DNA of 64,000 bases from WJMT01 sp964611275 (lineage in GTDB: Bacteria > Acidobacteriota > Aminicenantia > Aminicenantales > Aminicenantaceae), in the NCBI GenBank assembly GCA_964611275.1, contig CAZSZS010000172.1, positions 1 to 64,000 of the forward strand. Direction: 5' to 3'. The notes beneath the pieces are model-generated. The model did no database searches and was not told the origin of the DNA. It saw only the letters and a list, made by a program, of their open reading frames with translations. Below, piece after piece: positions 34,672 to 43,865 of the stretch. The translations under genes and the position numbers were made by a program. Numbering within the stretch: position 1 is the first letter of the stretch; the number at the start of each line of letters is the position of its first letter.

Positions 34672-36546
34672 ATGCTTAAAAAAACAAAAACAAAGAAGGT
34701 CAGGTCTGCCTTGATACTCAAGCGCCTGACTTTATTGTTGCTTGTACTGGTCATTGTCATTATCGGGGCGGATATTGTTTCCAGGTCCGGGAAGAAGACA
34801 AATTTTTCCCTTTCTGATGAGGAATTGAAGGAACAAAAAGTCGAACAAAGGGAAGACGTGCTCTATTTAGAGGATGAAGAAGGGAGGCCGGTGCTTGAAT
34901 CAAAAGCCGGCCGGCAGTATCTGGGGGAGGACGGATTTTACCACCTTGAAGGAGACGTCTTGATAAGGTTTGTAAAGCGTGCCGAGGGAGAAGATGTCGT
35001 TTTCAAAGGAGATGAGATCCTCCATGACAGAGAAGGAAATCGGTTTATTCTCAAAGGGAATGCTGTCATAGAATTTAAGGACCTTTTGATTGAGTCTTCT
35101 TACCTTGAGTATGAGAGCAAAGACCATGTGATGACCACGGACAAAGGAGTGTCTTTTTCTTCTGATAGGATCAGGGGACGGGGACAGAACATGGTCTGCT
35201 GGGAAGCAAAAAAGGAAGTGAAGATCTGGGACAGCGTGCATCTGGAACTGATCCAGGATGAGGAGGGTTCAAAGGTCATTCACGTGAGCGGAGACGAATT
35301 GTTTTATACGCATAAGTGGGGCAACGGCTCTGTGGATGGGCATGTTAAGGTTAAAACCGGCAGGAGCTCCATAAGTGCGGAACGGATGGAATTTGACCTT
35401 CCCCAGGAGAGGGATTTTTTAAGGTCCATGAATTTGAAGGGAAATATCAAGGCGGACCTTTTTTTGGAGTCCACATCCATAGACGGACCCAAGGTTCAGG
35501 AGTACAGAGCTGAAGCCGAGGGAGTGTTTATCAGGTTTTTCAAATATCTTGACTCTCCACAGATGATCGCTGCCAGAGGCAACTGCTTGATTGATTCCGT
35601 CAAGACAGATATGGGTTTCAACCGAATCCAGTCAGAAAGGTTTGCCATTGATTTCAGCAGAGATGGGGAAATAAAGGAGTTTTCGGGAGCAGAAAATGTA
35701 ATTGTCGAGGAAAATGGAGGAGATGACAAGAGGCTGATCAAAGGGAATCAATTTTCATTTGATAGTCAAAAGGAGACACTGACTGTGTTTGGCCATGAGA
35801 CCCAGAAGGCAGAGATCTCTTCTGGTGAATATGAGATTTCTGCCGATGAGATTATCAGCGGTCTGGACGGGCGCGGTCTGGAAGCAAAAGGAGAAATAAC
35901 AGGAGTGTTCCTGCCGTCTGAAGGAAGTAAAGTGAGCATCGGACTCTTTTCCGGCTCGCAGCTTGTGTTCATTTCATCGGATACAATGAGATATTTGAGT
36001 GAGCAGGACCGTTTTATATTTAAGGGAAAAGTAAAATTATGGCAGGAACAGGAAATGCTGAATACAGAGGAGCTTATTCTCAGGAAAGAAACCGGGGAAC
36101 TGGCTGCCCATAAGGGCGTTCAAACAGTCTTTGTTGTTGAAAACAGCGAGGGAGAAGAAAAAAACATGACCATCACCTCGAATGACATGGAATTTGACCC
36201 GGAAAAAAATAAAATTTCCTATATGCAGGAATGTTCTTTGGTTACAGAGCAGATCCTTTTGAATGCAAAGTCTCTATCCATACTCATGAAAGAGGGTGAA
36301 AGTGCGTTAGACATTATCACAGCAAGGGATGCCGTGACGGTCAAGATGGGGGTGTATGAAGCCAGGGGAGAGAAAGCTGTATACACTCTGGAAGATGAAA
36401 AGATGGTCCTGACGGGAAAGCCTGTTCTTATAGAGGAAAACGGGGGAAGGACGAATGGAGACAAATTGACTTTTATTATGTCCGATGATAGAATCATCGT
36501 CGAAAACAGAGGAGACCAAAGATCGGTAACTGTAATAAAGAAGTGA
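34672..36546 (+). CDS. LptC/LptA-like periplasmic LPS-transport protein, long
   Basis: A 624-residue protein with one N-terminal membrane anchor (about 16-38). A long periplasmic region follows, made of repeating short beta-strand motifs such as GDEILHDREGNRFILKGNAV and ADEIISGLDGRGLEAKGEITG, typical of the OstA/LptA beta-jellyroll. The membrane anchor and first domain look like LptC and the rest like several OstA units. It may therefore combine the LptC and LptA roles as a tethered periplasmic bridge. It lies directly upstream of lptB. A TATAAT at 34651-34656 may serve as its -10 box, though the -35 is poor. Confidence 0.75.
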   Translation: MLKKTKTKKVRSALILKRLTLLLLVLVIVIIGADIVSRSGKKTNFSLSDEELKEQKVEQREDVLYLEDEEGRPVLESKAGRQYLGEDGFYHLEGDVLIRFVKRAEGEDVVFKGDEILHDREGNRFILKGNAVIEFKDLLIESSYLEYESKDHVMTTDKGVSFSSDRIRGRGQNMVCWEAKKEVKIWDSVHLELIQDEEGSKVIHVSGDELFYTHKWGNGSVDGHVKVKTGRSSISAERMEFDLPQERDFLRSMNLKGNIKADLFLESTSIDGPKVQEYRAEAEGVFIRFFKYLDSPQMIAARGNCLIDSVKTDMGFNRIQSERFAIDFSRDGEIKEFSGAENVIVEENGGDDKRLIKGNQFSFDSQKETLTVFGHETQKAEISSGEYEISADEIISGLDGRGLEAKGEITGVFLPSEGSKVSIGLFSGSQLVFISSDTMRYLSEQDRFIFKGKVKLWQEQEMLNTEELILRKETGELAAHKGVQTVFVVENSEGEEKNMTITSNDMEFDPEKNKISYMQECSLVTEQILLNAKSLSILMKEGESALDIITARDAVTVKMGVYEARGEKAVYTLEDEKMVLTGKPVLIEENGGRTNGDKLTFIMSDDRIIVENRGDQRSVTVIKK

Positions 36547-36549
36547 ACG

Positions 36550-37278
36550 ATGGATACTTACTTAGAAGCGAAAGGACTGGAAAAAAGCTATCGAAAAAAG
36601 AAAGTCGTGAACAATGTTTCTATAAAAGTCCGTAGGGGTGAAATTGTCGGTCTTTTGGGGCCAAATGGTGCGGGAAAAACAACGACCTTCGGAATGATAC
36701 TTGGGCATATTTCTCAGGACGCCGGGAAAATTTATTTGGAGGGGGAAGATATAACCGCTTTTCCCATGTATCTGAGGGCTCGAAAAGGATTGTGCCTCCT
36801 TCCCCAGGAACCCTCTTCATTCAGAAAGTTAAGCGTTGGTGACAATCTTTTAGCTGTGAATGAGATCTTATCTGATTCTTCTCCTTTGAATGAATCAGAT
36901 GTGATAGGAATATTGAACGAATTCGGGTTGGCGCAGCTTATTGAAGAAAAGGCCATTACCCTGTCCGGAGGAGAGAGGAGAAGGCTTGAAATTGCAAGGG
37001 CATTGACTACCAATCCGGATTATATCCTTCTGGATGAACCTTTTACAGGCATAGATCCTTTAGCTATCTCTGACCTGCAAAAAATCATCTTTTCTCTCAA
37101 GGATAGGGGCATCGGTTTGTTGATTACAGATCACAGTGTCAGGGAAACTCTAAAAATTACAGACAGGGCTTATATTATGGACAAAGGGAAGATATTGATT
37201 AATGGGACCCCTGAAGAAGTGGTTCACTCTAAGAAGGTAAAATCATCCTATTTAGGAGAGGAGTTCAGACTGGAATGA
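36550..37278 (+). CDS. lptB: LPS export ABC transporter ATPase LptB
   Basis: A 242-residue ABC ATPase: Walker A GPNGAGKTTT (about 36-45), Q-loop LPQEPSSFRKLSV, signature LSGGERRRLEIARAL, Walker B YILLDEPFTGID, and the H-loop in LLITDHSV. The LPQEPSSFRKL stretch and the position between an LptA-like gene and rpoN are typical of LptB, which powers LPS extraction with LptFG (not in the window). Its start is 3 nt after the preceding stop. Confidence 0.95.
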   Translation: MDTYLEAKGLEKSYRKKKVVNNVSIKVRRGEIVGLLGPNGAGKTTTFGMILGHISQDAGKIYLEGEDITAFPMYLRARKGLCLLPQEPSSFRKLSVGDNLLAVNEILSDSSPLNESDVIGILNEFGLAQLIEEKAITLSGGERRRLEIARALTTNPDYILLDEPFTGIDPLAISDLQKIIFSLKDRGIGLLITDHSVRETLKITDRAYIMDKGKILINGTPEEVVHSKKVKSSYLGEEFRLE

Positions 37279-37307
37279 TTTCCGGATGTCGATTATAAGG
37301 AAAGAAT

Positions 37308-38753
37308 ATGGCTTTGAAACAGCAGTTAAATCAAAAGCAGGTTCAAAAAATTATCCTTGCACCTGCCTTGCAGCAGGCCATAAAGCTTCTTCCGTTGACA
37401 AATTTGGAGATTATTGAGGTCATAGATGCGGAACTAAGTGAGAATCCTTTGCTTGAGATAAAAGAAGAGACAGAGAAGGAAGAGCGGGGAGACCAGAAGG
37501 AGAATAAGGAGCCGGACTCGAACTCACAGGAAACAGGCGATTCTTCGGAAAAGGAAGATGACAAGGAATTTGAAGCTATGTATGAGCAGTACTTTGACAA
37601 CAGATTCAATTCTTTTTCCATGGAAAGAAAAGAATCCCCTGATTATGAGAATTTTGTGACAAAGGCTCCTTCCCTGTGGGAACGTCTAGACTGGCAGGCC
37701 AATATGACCCACTTTGCAAAGAAGGAAAAGGAGATAGCTCATTATATCATAGGAAATATAGATGAAGACGGATATCTGGCAACCTCTTTGGAGGATATCT
37801 CAAAAGCTGTTAATACGCCTTTGGATAAGATCGAAGAGGTGAGAAAGAAAATAATGAGCTTCGATCCTGTTGGAGTGGGGAGTCTTTCTCTTAAAGAAGC
37901 TCTTCTGGCACAATTGGATTATTTGGAAATTGAAAATGAAAATCTCAGAAATATCATTGAGAACTATCTTGAGCTTTTGGAAGAGTCCCGTTATGAAGAG
38001 CTGTCCAAACATTGCGGGATCTCACTTTCCGAAGTAAGAGAGGTCATTGAAGAAATCAAAAGATTAAATCCTAGGCCCGGGAGAAAATACACCCAGGAAA
38101 AGACGGATTATATTATCCCTGATATTATTGTGGAAAAAGCAGATGATAGGTACACCATAAAAGTTAACGATGAGGGCATACCAAGCCTCAGGATAAATAA
38201 ATTCTATAGGAAACTCATTGCACGCGCATCAAAGGACAATCCTGAAGCCTATGAGTTCTTAAAAGCTAAATTAAAAAAGGCATTCTGGTTTTTACGGAGT
38301 CTGGACCAGAGAAATAACACTATTTATAAAGTCGCACAATTTATTTTAGAGAAGCAGGAGGATTTTATAGAAAAAGGACTGGATTATATCAAACCATTGA
38401 CTTTGATTGAGTTGGCCCAGGAAATCGGAGTGCATGAATCCACTGTTGGGCGCGTTGTAGCAAACAAACATATTATGACACCCAGAGGAGTGTTTCCTTT
38501 GAAGTATTTCTTTCATAAAGCCCTTTCCGGAGATACAGGCGAAGAGGTTTCCACTTTGAGGATAAAGGAAAAGATAAAAAAATTAGTGGAGAGCGAGGAC
38601 GGGAAAAATCCGTTGAGTGATGTTGAATTAAGTGATGTTCTGGCAAAAGAAAGCTTCAATATAGCACGGCGAACAGTAGCGAAATACAGAAAACAATTAA
38701 AAATTCCGCCTTCTCATATAAGAAAAAGAAAATATTTGATGGAGGAGTCATGA
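37308..38753 (+). CDS. rpoN: RNA polymerase sigma-54 factor
   Basis: A 481-residue sigma-54. The Gln-rich region I (MALKQQLNQKQVQKIILAP) interacts with enhancer-binding activators. An acidic region II (about 45-85) and core-binding region III follow. The RpoN box near the C-terminus reads ARRTVAKYRKQL (canonical ARRTVAKYR). HESTVGRVVANKHIMTPRGVF is the helix-turn-helix. It implies sigma-54 control in this organism, although I saw no convincing -24/-12 promoter in the window. The 3' end overlaps hpf by 4 nt. Confidence 0.97.
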   Translation: MALKQQLNQKQVQKIILAPALQQAIKLLPLTNLEIIEVIDAELSENPLLEIKEETEKEERGDQKENKEPDSNSQETGDSSEKEDDKEFEAMYEQYFDNRFNSFSMERKESPDYENFVTKAPSLWERLDWQANMTHFAKKEKEIAHYIIGNIDEDGYLATSLEDISKAVNTPLDKIEEVRKKIMSFDPVGVGSLSLKEALLAQLDYLEIENENLRNIIENYLELLEESRYEELSKHCGISLSEVREVIEEIKRLNPRPGRKYTQEKTDYIIPDIIVEKADDRYTIKVNDEGIPSLRINKFYRKLIARASKDNPEAYEFLKAKLKKAFWFLRSLDQRNNTIYKVAQFILEKQEDFIEKGLDYIKPLTLIELAQEIGVHESTVGRVVANKHIMTPRGVFPLKYFFHKALSGDTGEEVSTLRIKEKIKKLVESEDGKNPLSDVELSDVLAKESFNIARRTVAKYRKQLKIPPSHIRKRKYLMEES

Positions 38754-39277
38754 TAAATATAAATTATACAGGCAGACAGACAAACATTTCCGCTGAGATA
38801 AGAGAGTATTGTGAAAAAAGGATCAAAAGCACGGAAAAGCTGGTCAGTTCACATGCGGAGGTGGATATCATATTGTCAGTAGAAAAATACCGACATAAAG
38901 CAGAGATCAATATTTCTTCTAAAGGATTCAATTTAAATGCTGCTGAAGAGACCCGGGATATGCTCTCTTCCCTGGGGCTTGCTTTTGATAATATTGAGAG
39001 GCAGATAAAAAAAGAGAAGGATAAGATGAGGCAGCGGAAAAGGAGAATAAAAAAGGAATCCGAGCCTTTTGTGGCTGAGGGCGAATCGCAGAAGAAAGGA
39101 AAGAGGATTATAAAAAATGATGATTATTCATTAAAACCAATGTCAGTGGACGAAGCAGCCCTATTGTTTGACTCAAAAAAGAGAGATGTTTTCGTTTTCA
39201 GGACCCTTGAGAAACAAAATTGGGCAGTCTTATATAAAAGGAAAGATGGAAATCTGGGTCTGATTGAGCTTGAATAA
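38750..39277 (+). CDS. hpf: Ribosome hibernation-promoting factor, long form
   Basis: A 175-residue HPF. The N-terminal S30AE domain (1-105, INYTGRQTNISAEIREYCEKRI) binds the 30S decoding centre. A basic linker leads to the C-terminal dimerisation domain (about 122-175, KPMSVDEAALLFDSKKRDVFVFR), which drives 100S ribosome dimer formation. The rpoN-hpf-ptsN order is widely conserved. Confidence 0.95.
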   Translation: MININYTGRQTNISAEIREYCEKRIKSTEKLVSSHAEVDIILSVEKYRHKAEINISSKGFNLNAAEETRDMLSSLGLAFDNIERQIKKEKDKMRQRKRRIKKESEPFVAEGESQKKGKRIIKNDDYSLKPMSVDEAALLFDSKKRDVFVFRTLEKQNWAVLYKRKDGNLGLIELE

Positions 39278-39292
39278 GATAGAGAGATAAAA

Positions 39293-39763
39293 TTGAAAGT
39301 AAGCAATTTATTAACGAACAATATGGTCATTTTGGATTTGGAAAGCGATGGTCGTGACGGAGCCATAAGAGAAATGGTCTCTTTTTTAAAGGACAGAAAG
39401 AAGGAAATAAAAGAGAAAGACCTGTATGAACGGCTGATACAGAGAGAGGAACTCGGCAGCACGGCTATTGGCGAGGGATTTGCCATTCCGCACTGTAAAG
39501 TCAAATCTGCTAAAGATTTAACGGTTCTTCTTGTAATCTCCAGGAAAGGGGTTGATTTCCATTCCCAGGATAAAAAGCCTTCATTCATATTTTTTCTGGT
39601 TGTTTCTTCTCCGGACAATCCAAGTATTAATCTACAGGCTTTAGCGGCTATCGCCCATCTCATCCGCAAATCTAAGAATCTTGTCAAAAAGATAATCAAT
39701 GCGAAAAACATCAGTGAGGTTTTGACAGTTATCCAGAATGAAGAGGACCGCATAGATGAGTAG
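39293..39763 (+). CDS. ptsN: PTS IIA-Ntr regulatory protein
   Basis: A 156-residue IIA of the fructose/nitrogen-regulatory type. The phosphorylated histidine lies in GEGFAIPHCKVKSA (about residue 64). The usual role is regulatory (potassium and nitrogen balance) rather than sugar uptake. It starts at a TTG (39293), preceded by GAGAGAT, and overlaps hprK by 8 nt (ATGAGTAG). Confidence 0.92.
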   Translation: MKVSNLLTNNMVILDLESDGRDGAIREMVSFLKDRKKEIKEKDLYERLIQREELGSTAIGEGFAIPHCKVKSAKDLTVLLVISRKGVDFHSQDKKPSFIFFLVVSSPDNPSINLQALAAIAHLIRKSKNLVKKIINAKNISEVLTVIQNEEDRIDE

Positions 39764-40346
39764 GGATGACGAGAGCTCCACTGTCGAAGAAGGCAATGCG
39801 AACCAGAAAGTGGTTTCAGGGGGGCTGCTTCAAGTCAATGGTCTCGGTGTCTTGATAAGGGGGGATAGTGGGATTGGAAAAAGCGAAAGCGCCCTTGAGT
39901 TGATATCCAGGGGATGGCGTTTTGTTTCTGACGATGTGACGAATATAAAAAAAAACTCATCAAACAAACTTATAGGCACATCACCTTCTTTAAGCCGCTA
40001 TTTTATGGAAATAAGGGGCCTTGGGATTATCAACATCAAACAGATTTTCGGATCCAAAGCCATCTGCAAACGCTCCAAGATAGATTTAGTCATAAATTTA
40101 AAAAACTGGGAGCAGAATAAAGAATATGACCGGCTCGGCCTGGAATCACCGGAAAAACGCGAGATGTTAGGCGTTAAAATCCCTCAGATAATTCTTCCAG
40201 TGGCCCCCGGGAGGAATATCGCTACTTTGATAGAGGTAGCCTGTAAAGTGCAGATACTGAGAGAAAAAGGGTATCATGCTCCCCAAGAAATCACACACAG
40301 ACTGAACCAGGACATTGCCTTAAAGGAAAAAAAAAGGAATAAATAA
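39756..40346 (+). CDS. hprK: HPr kinase/phosphorylase, short form
   Basis: A 196-residue protein covering only the catalytic C-terminal domain of HPr kinase. The P-loop is GDSGIGKS (36-43) and the HprK signature EIRGLGIINI is at 85-94; VSDDV lies near 57-61. The N-terminal domain of Firmicute enzymes is missing, as in proteobacterial short forms. The histidine normally found about 14 residues before the P-loop (HGxLV) is a Ser here (S21 in SGGLLQVNG). It would act on Ser46 of the HPr encoded at 41773. Confidence 0.88.
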   Translation: MSRDDESSTVEEGNANQKVVSGGLLQVNGLGVLIRGDSGIGKSESALELISRGWRFVSDDVTNIKKNSSNKLIGTSPSLSRYFMEIRGLGIINIKQIFGSKAICKRSKIDLVINLKNWEQNKEYDRLGLESPEKREMLGVKIPQIILPVAPGRNIATLIEVACKVQILREKGYHAPQEITHRLNQDIALKEKKRNK

Positions 40347-40347
40347 A

Positions 40348-41205
40348 TTGGCAGATTATAATTTTCTGATCATTACAGGACTTTCAGGTTCCGGAAAAAC
40401 AGCGGCCAGCCGTTTTTTTGAGGATTTCGGATATTATTGTATGGATAATATTCCTGCCAAATTGATTCCTAGTTTCGTAGACTTATGGCGAAAGAAAGAA
40501 TTCCAGATAGATAAAGTGGCGTTTGTGATTGATATAAGGGAAGCCGGATTTGTTTCGGAGTTCCCTGAGATTCTGAAAAAAATAAGGAAAAAGCTTTCTC
40601 CCTGTGTGATTTTTATGGAAGCTTCAGATGAGACCATCGTTAAAAGATTCAGTGAAAGCAGACGGCCTCATCCTTTGACAGGCCAGGGAACAGTCATCCA
40701 GAATATCCAGCTGGAAAGGGAAAAACTTGCGGAAATCAAAAATCTTTCCGACGAAGTCATTGATACGTCAAAGACGAGTATCGCTGATTTAAAAAAATTG
40801 ATATCTGATAGGTTCTTAAGAAAGAGCGAATACCGGATCCAGATAATGTTGATTAGTTTTGGATACAAATATGGAGTCCCTCTGGATTCTGACCTTGTTT
40901 TTGATACAAGGTTTCTACCAAATCCTCATTATATAGACCGGTTGAGAGACAAGACGGGTCAGGAGAAGAAAGTTTCTGACTATATCTATAATTCTGAAAC
41001 AACAAAAAAATATATCAAACATCTCTTTGGTTTTATAGATTTTCAGCTGCCTTATTTTATAGAAGAAGGAAAGAGTTATCTGACAATTGCCATCGGATGC
41101 ACAGGCGGAAAACACCGGTCCGTTGCTGTTGCCGAGTGGTTGAAGGAACATTTAGAATCAAAAAAATATAGCATTCAAATCACTCATCGTGATATATTCA
41201 GATAG
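40348..41205 (+). CDS. rapZ: RapZ/YvcJ family nucleotide-binding protein
   Basis: A 285-residue RapZ protein. The N-terminal P-loop GLSGSGKTAASRFFED (about 10-25) and the C-terminal domain with FDTRFLPNPHY and AIGCTGGKHRSVAVAEWL are characteristic. In E. coli RapZ controls GlmS through small RNAs; in other bacteria its role is less defined. TTG start at 40348, 1 nt after the hprK stop. Confidence 0.95.
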   Translation: MADYNFLIITGLSGSGKTAASRFFEDFGYYCMDNIPAKLIPSFVDLWRKKEFQIDKVAFVIDIREAGFVSEFPEILKKIRKKLSPCVIFMEASDETIVKRFSESRRPHPLTGQGTVIQNIQLEREKLAEIKNLSDEVIDTSKTSIADLKKLISDRFLRKSEYRIQIMLISFGYKYGVPLDSDLVFDTRFLPNPHYIDRLRDKTGQEKKVSDYIYNSETTKKYIKHLFGFIDFQLPYFIEEGKSYLTIAIGCTGGKHRSVAVAEWLKEHLESKKYSIQITHRDIFR

Positions 41206-41334
41206 GTTTTAAGATCGATGCTTTTAGTTCGATAGAAAGGACTTAATGTATTTGTTCATACGTGTTAAAATAGTCATCGGCCGGATAGATGAATGCATCG
41301 AGAGTGTTGGAATATATCCAATTGTGTTGTGTGA

Positions 41335-41751
41335 ATGGAAAATGAGATGATCGGCGGCGTTATTGTTTCTCACGGGAAATTGGCTGAAGAACTCTTGAAT
41401 GCACTCACCATAATTTTAGGGGAGGCTGTTAACATAGAGGCAATTTCAATTGGCTGGTATGATGATGTAGAGGAGTCAAAGAAAAAAATAAATGAAAGCA
41501 TAAAAAGGGTCGATCAAAAAAACGGAGTACTCATTTTTACTGATATGTTTGGCGGCACTCCTTCGAATTTGAGTTTTAGTTTTTTAAAAGACGGTCAGGT
41601 TGAGATAATAACAGGAGTCAATCTGCCCATGCTCATAAAATTCGTCTCCTTGCAGAGGAGCTATAATTTGGAGGATGTTGCAAGGAAAGTCGTTGAACAA
41701 GGGAAAAAAAACATACATCTTGCCAGCGCACTGCTGAAGACAAAAAGTTAA
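41335..41751 (+). CDS. PTS mannose-family IIA component
   Basis: A 138-residue IIA-Man domain with the phospho-accepting histidine in VIVSHGKLAEELL (His13) and FTDMFGGTPSNLSF. No IIB, IIC or IID gene follows, which points to a regulatory rather than transport role. An ATG at 41347 (MIGGVIVSHG) gives the more usual family start and has GGA 7 nt upstream, so the first four residues are uncertain. A short inverted repeat (TTGGA/TCCAA, 41307-41321) lies upstream. Confidence 0.9.
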   Translation: MENEMIGGVIVSHGKLAEELLNALTIILGEAVNIEAISIGWYDDVEESKKKINESIKRVDQKNGVLIFTDMFGGTPSNLSFSFLKDGQVEIITGVNLPMLIKFVSLQRSYNLEDVARKVVEQGKKNIHLASALLKTKS

Positions 41752-41772
41752 TCTTTATTTTAGCTGGGATCC

Positions 41773-42042
41773 ATGATTAAAAAAAAACTGGTAATAAAAA
41801 ACAAGTTAGGCCTGCACGCAAGAGCAGCCGTAAAATTTGTTAATTTGGCTAACAGGTTTGCCTCATCTATAAAAATAGTGAAAGACGGGAGTGAGGTTGA
41901 TGGAAAGAGCGTTCTGGGCATACTCACGCTCGCAGCAGTCCAGGGTTCGGAAATACAGTTAAATGTATCAGGAAAAGACGAGGATATGGCTTTTCAGGCC
42001 CTCAGTGATTTGATTGATGACAAGTTTCATGAAAAAGAGTGA
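41773..42042 (+). CDS. ptsH: Phosphocarrier protein HPr
   Basis: An 89-residue HPr. His15 in LGLHARAAVKFV is the EI phosphorylation site. Ser46 in GKSVLGIL matches exactly the HprK regulatory serine, which fits the hprK gene 1.4 kb upstream. It sits between the IIA-Man gene and ptsI. Confidence 0.96.
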   Translation: MIKKKLVIKNKLGLHARAAVKFVNLANRFASSIKIVKDGSEVDGKSVLGILTLAAVQGSEIQLNVSGKDEDMAFQALSDLIDDKFHEKE

Positions 42043-42048
42043 TTTTCG

Positions 42049-43815
42049 ATGGAATATTTTAGGCTAAGAGGAACGGGAGTATCCCCAGGCATTGCCGTGG
42101 GGGAAGTCCTTTTATCCGAAGGGATTGCTTTTACATCAAGAAAGAGCGGCATTAAAAAGGAACATGTAGAGAGGGAACTGAAGAGGCTGGACGTTGCGAT
42201 TCACAGAACTGGGGAACAGCTCAAGAAATTAAAGGGGGAAATCGGGAAAAAAGTCGGGTCGGACCACTCTTTTATATTCGAAGCGCACCTTTTCATCCTT
42301 CAGGATGATTCCCTCATCTCCAGGATAAAGGAGATTATTAAGGAGGAGAAAACCAGAGCTGAACGGGCCATTTCCAAAGTGTTTGAAGAATATTCCAAAA
42401 TGTTCAAGTCCATTGAAGACGAATATTTCAAGCAGCGTGAATATGACCTGAAAGATGTTCTGTCTAAAATCTACTTGAATCTTGAGACCGATAAAAAGCT
42501 TAAGAAAGATGATGGAAAAGAAAAAATACTCGTGGGGCATGACCTGCTTCCTTCAGAAGCGGCTTCAAGGTTAAGCAAGGGAAATGTCCTTGCTGTAGCC
42601 CTTGATGTCGGAGGAACCACTTCTCATACCGCTATTCTGGCGCGCTCTTTAAACATTCCCGCTGTAATGGGGCTAAGCCAGATCACCCGGAAAGTCAAAG
42701 ACGGGGATACGCTCATAGTGGATGGAACAAACGGTGAAGTGATTATCAATCCTCCCCTTGCTATAAGGCGGGAGTTTGAAAGCAAACAAAAAAAATACGA
42801 CAGTTATGTGAGAGAGCTTAAGAAGACAGCCACATTGAAATCCAAGACTCTGGACGGCGTCAGATTCTTTCCTTTTGCCAATATTGAACTTCCTGAAGAA
42901 GTCAATCTTGCCTTTTCAATGGGAGCGGAAGGAGTGGGGCTCTTCAGAACAGAGTTTATTTTTTTCCAGAGAAAGGAACTGCCTTCTGAGGAGGACCATT
43001 TTCAAGTCTATTCCCAGGTTGTAAAGAATGCCGGCAAAAAGCCTGTTTATATAAGGACGGTCGATATCGGAGGAGAGAAGAATTTTCCTCAATTGAGTAT
43101 TGAGAAAGAGCCAAATCCCGCCTTAGGCCTTAGGGGTTTCCGCCTGTCTCTTAGGGAAAGGAAACACTTCAAGACGCAGTTGAGAGCCATATTACGGGCG
43201 AGCGCTCTAAATAAAAATGTCCGCATCATGCTTCCCATGATCACCGGTCTTGAGGAGATCGAAGAAGCAAAATTGATTATCGGGGAGATAAAAGAGGAGC
43301 TGAAGGCTCAGAAGTTCAAATATGATGAAGACATCCCCCTGGGCATAATGATTGAAGTCCCTGCAGCTGCGGCCGTTTCTGACAGTCTGGTCAAAGAAGT
43401 CGATTATATCAGTATCGGGACCAATGACCTCATTCAGTATTATCTTGCTGTTGATAGGTCAAATGAACTGGTCTCCTATTTGTTTAAACCACTTCACCCT
43501 TCTGTCTTGAGGTTGTTGAAATTTATTATTGACAGCGCAAAAAAAGAGAATAAAGAGGTGACTGTATGCGGTGAAATGGCCGCAGATCCACTTTCAGCTC
43601 TGGCTTTATTAGGGCTTGGGCTGAAAAGGTTCAGTATGAATCCTATCTTTATACCGAAGATAAAAAAGACCTTGAGGTCTGTAGAATACAAGAGCGCGCA
43701 AATGATTGTTGAAAAAGCTCTGGCTCTAAAAACAGCGAGGGAGGTCGAGGAACATTTCTTGGAAAGTGTTTTATCTAAACACCCGAAGGCTCTTCTTGCC
43801 ACAGAGGCTTCTTGA
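42049..43815 (+). CDS. ptsI: PTS enzyme I
   Basis: A 588-residue PEP-protein phosphotransferase. An HPr-binding helical domain is followed by the phospho-His site GGTTSHTAILARS (about 191-203). The PEP-binding TIM barrel shows GVGLFRTEFIFF, RTVDIGGEKNF, PALGLRGFRLSL, GTNDLIQYYLAVDR and CGEMAADP. Length is normal. Together with HPr, two IIA proteins, HprK and RapZ it forms a phosphorelay with no permease in view. It starts 6 nt after ptsH. Confidence 0.97.
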   Translation: MEYFRLRGTGVSPGIAVGEVLLSEGIAFTSRKSGIKKEHVERELKRLDVAIHRTGEQLKKLKGEIGKKVGSDHSFIFEAHLFILQDDSLISRIKEIIKEEKTRAERAISKVFEEYSKMFKSIEDEYFKQREYDLKDVLSKIYLNLETDKKLKKDDGKEKILVGHDLLPSEAASRLSKGNVLAVALDVGGTTSHTAILARSLNIPAVMGLSQITRKVKDGDTLIVDGTNGEVIINPPLAIRREFESKQKKYDSYVRELKKTATLKSKTLDGVRFFPFANIELPEEVNLAFSMGAEGVGLFRTEFIFFQRKELPSEEDHFQVYSQVVKNAGKKPVYIRTVDIGGEKNFPQLSIEKEPNPALGLRGFRLSLRERKHFKTQLRAILRASALNKNVRIMLPMITGLEEIEEAKLIIGEIKEELKAQKFKYDEDIPLGIMIEVPAAAAVSDSLVKEVDYISIGTNDLIQYYLAVDRSNELVSYLFKPLHPSVLRLLKFIIDSAKKENKEVTVCGEMAADPLSALALLGLGLKRFSMNPIFIPKIKKTLRSVEYKSAQMIVEKALALKTAREVEEHFLESVLSKHPKALLATEAS

Positions 43816-43865
43816 TATTGTCCCGGTCCCTTTGTTTTCCATTTCAGGAGAGACGCGTTTCAGGC

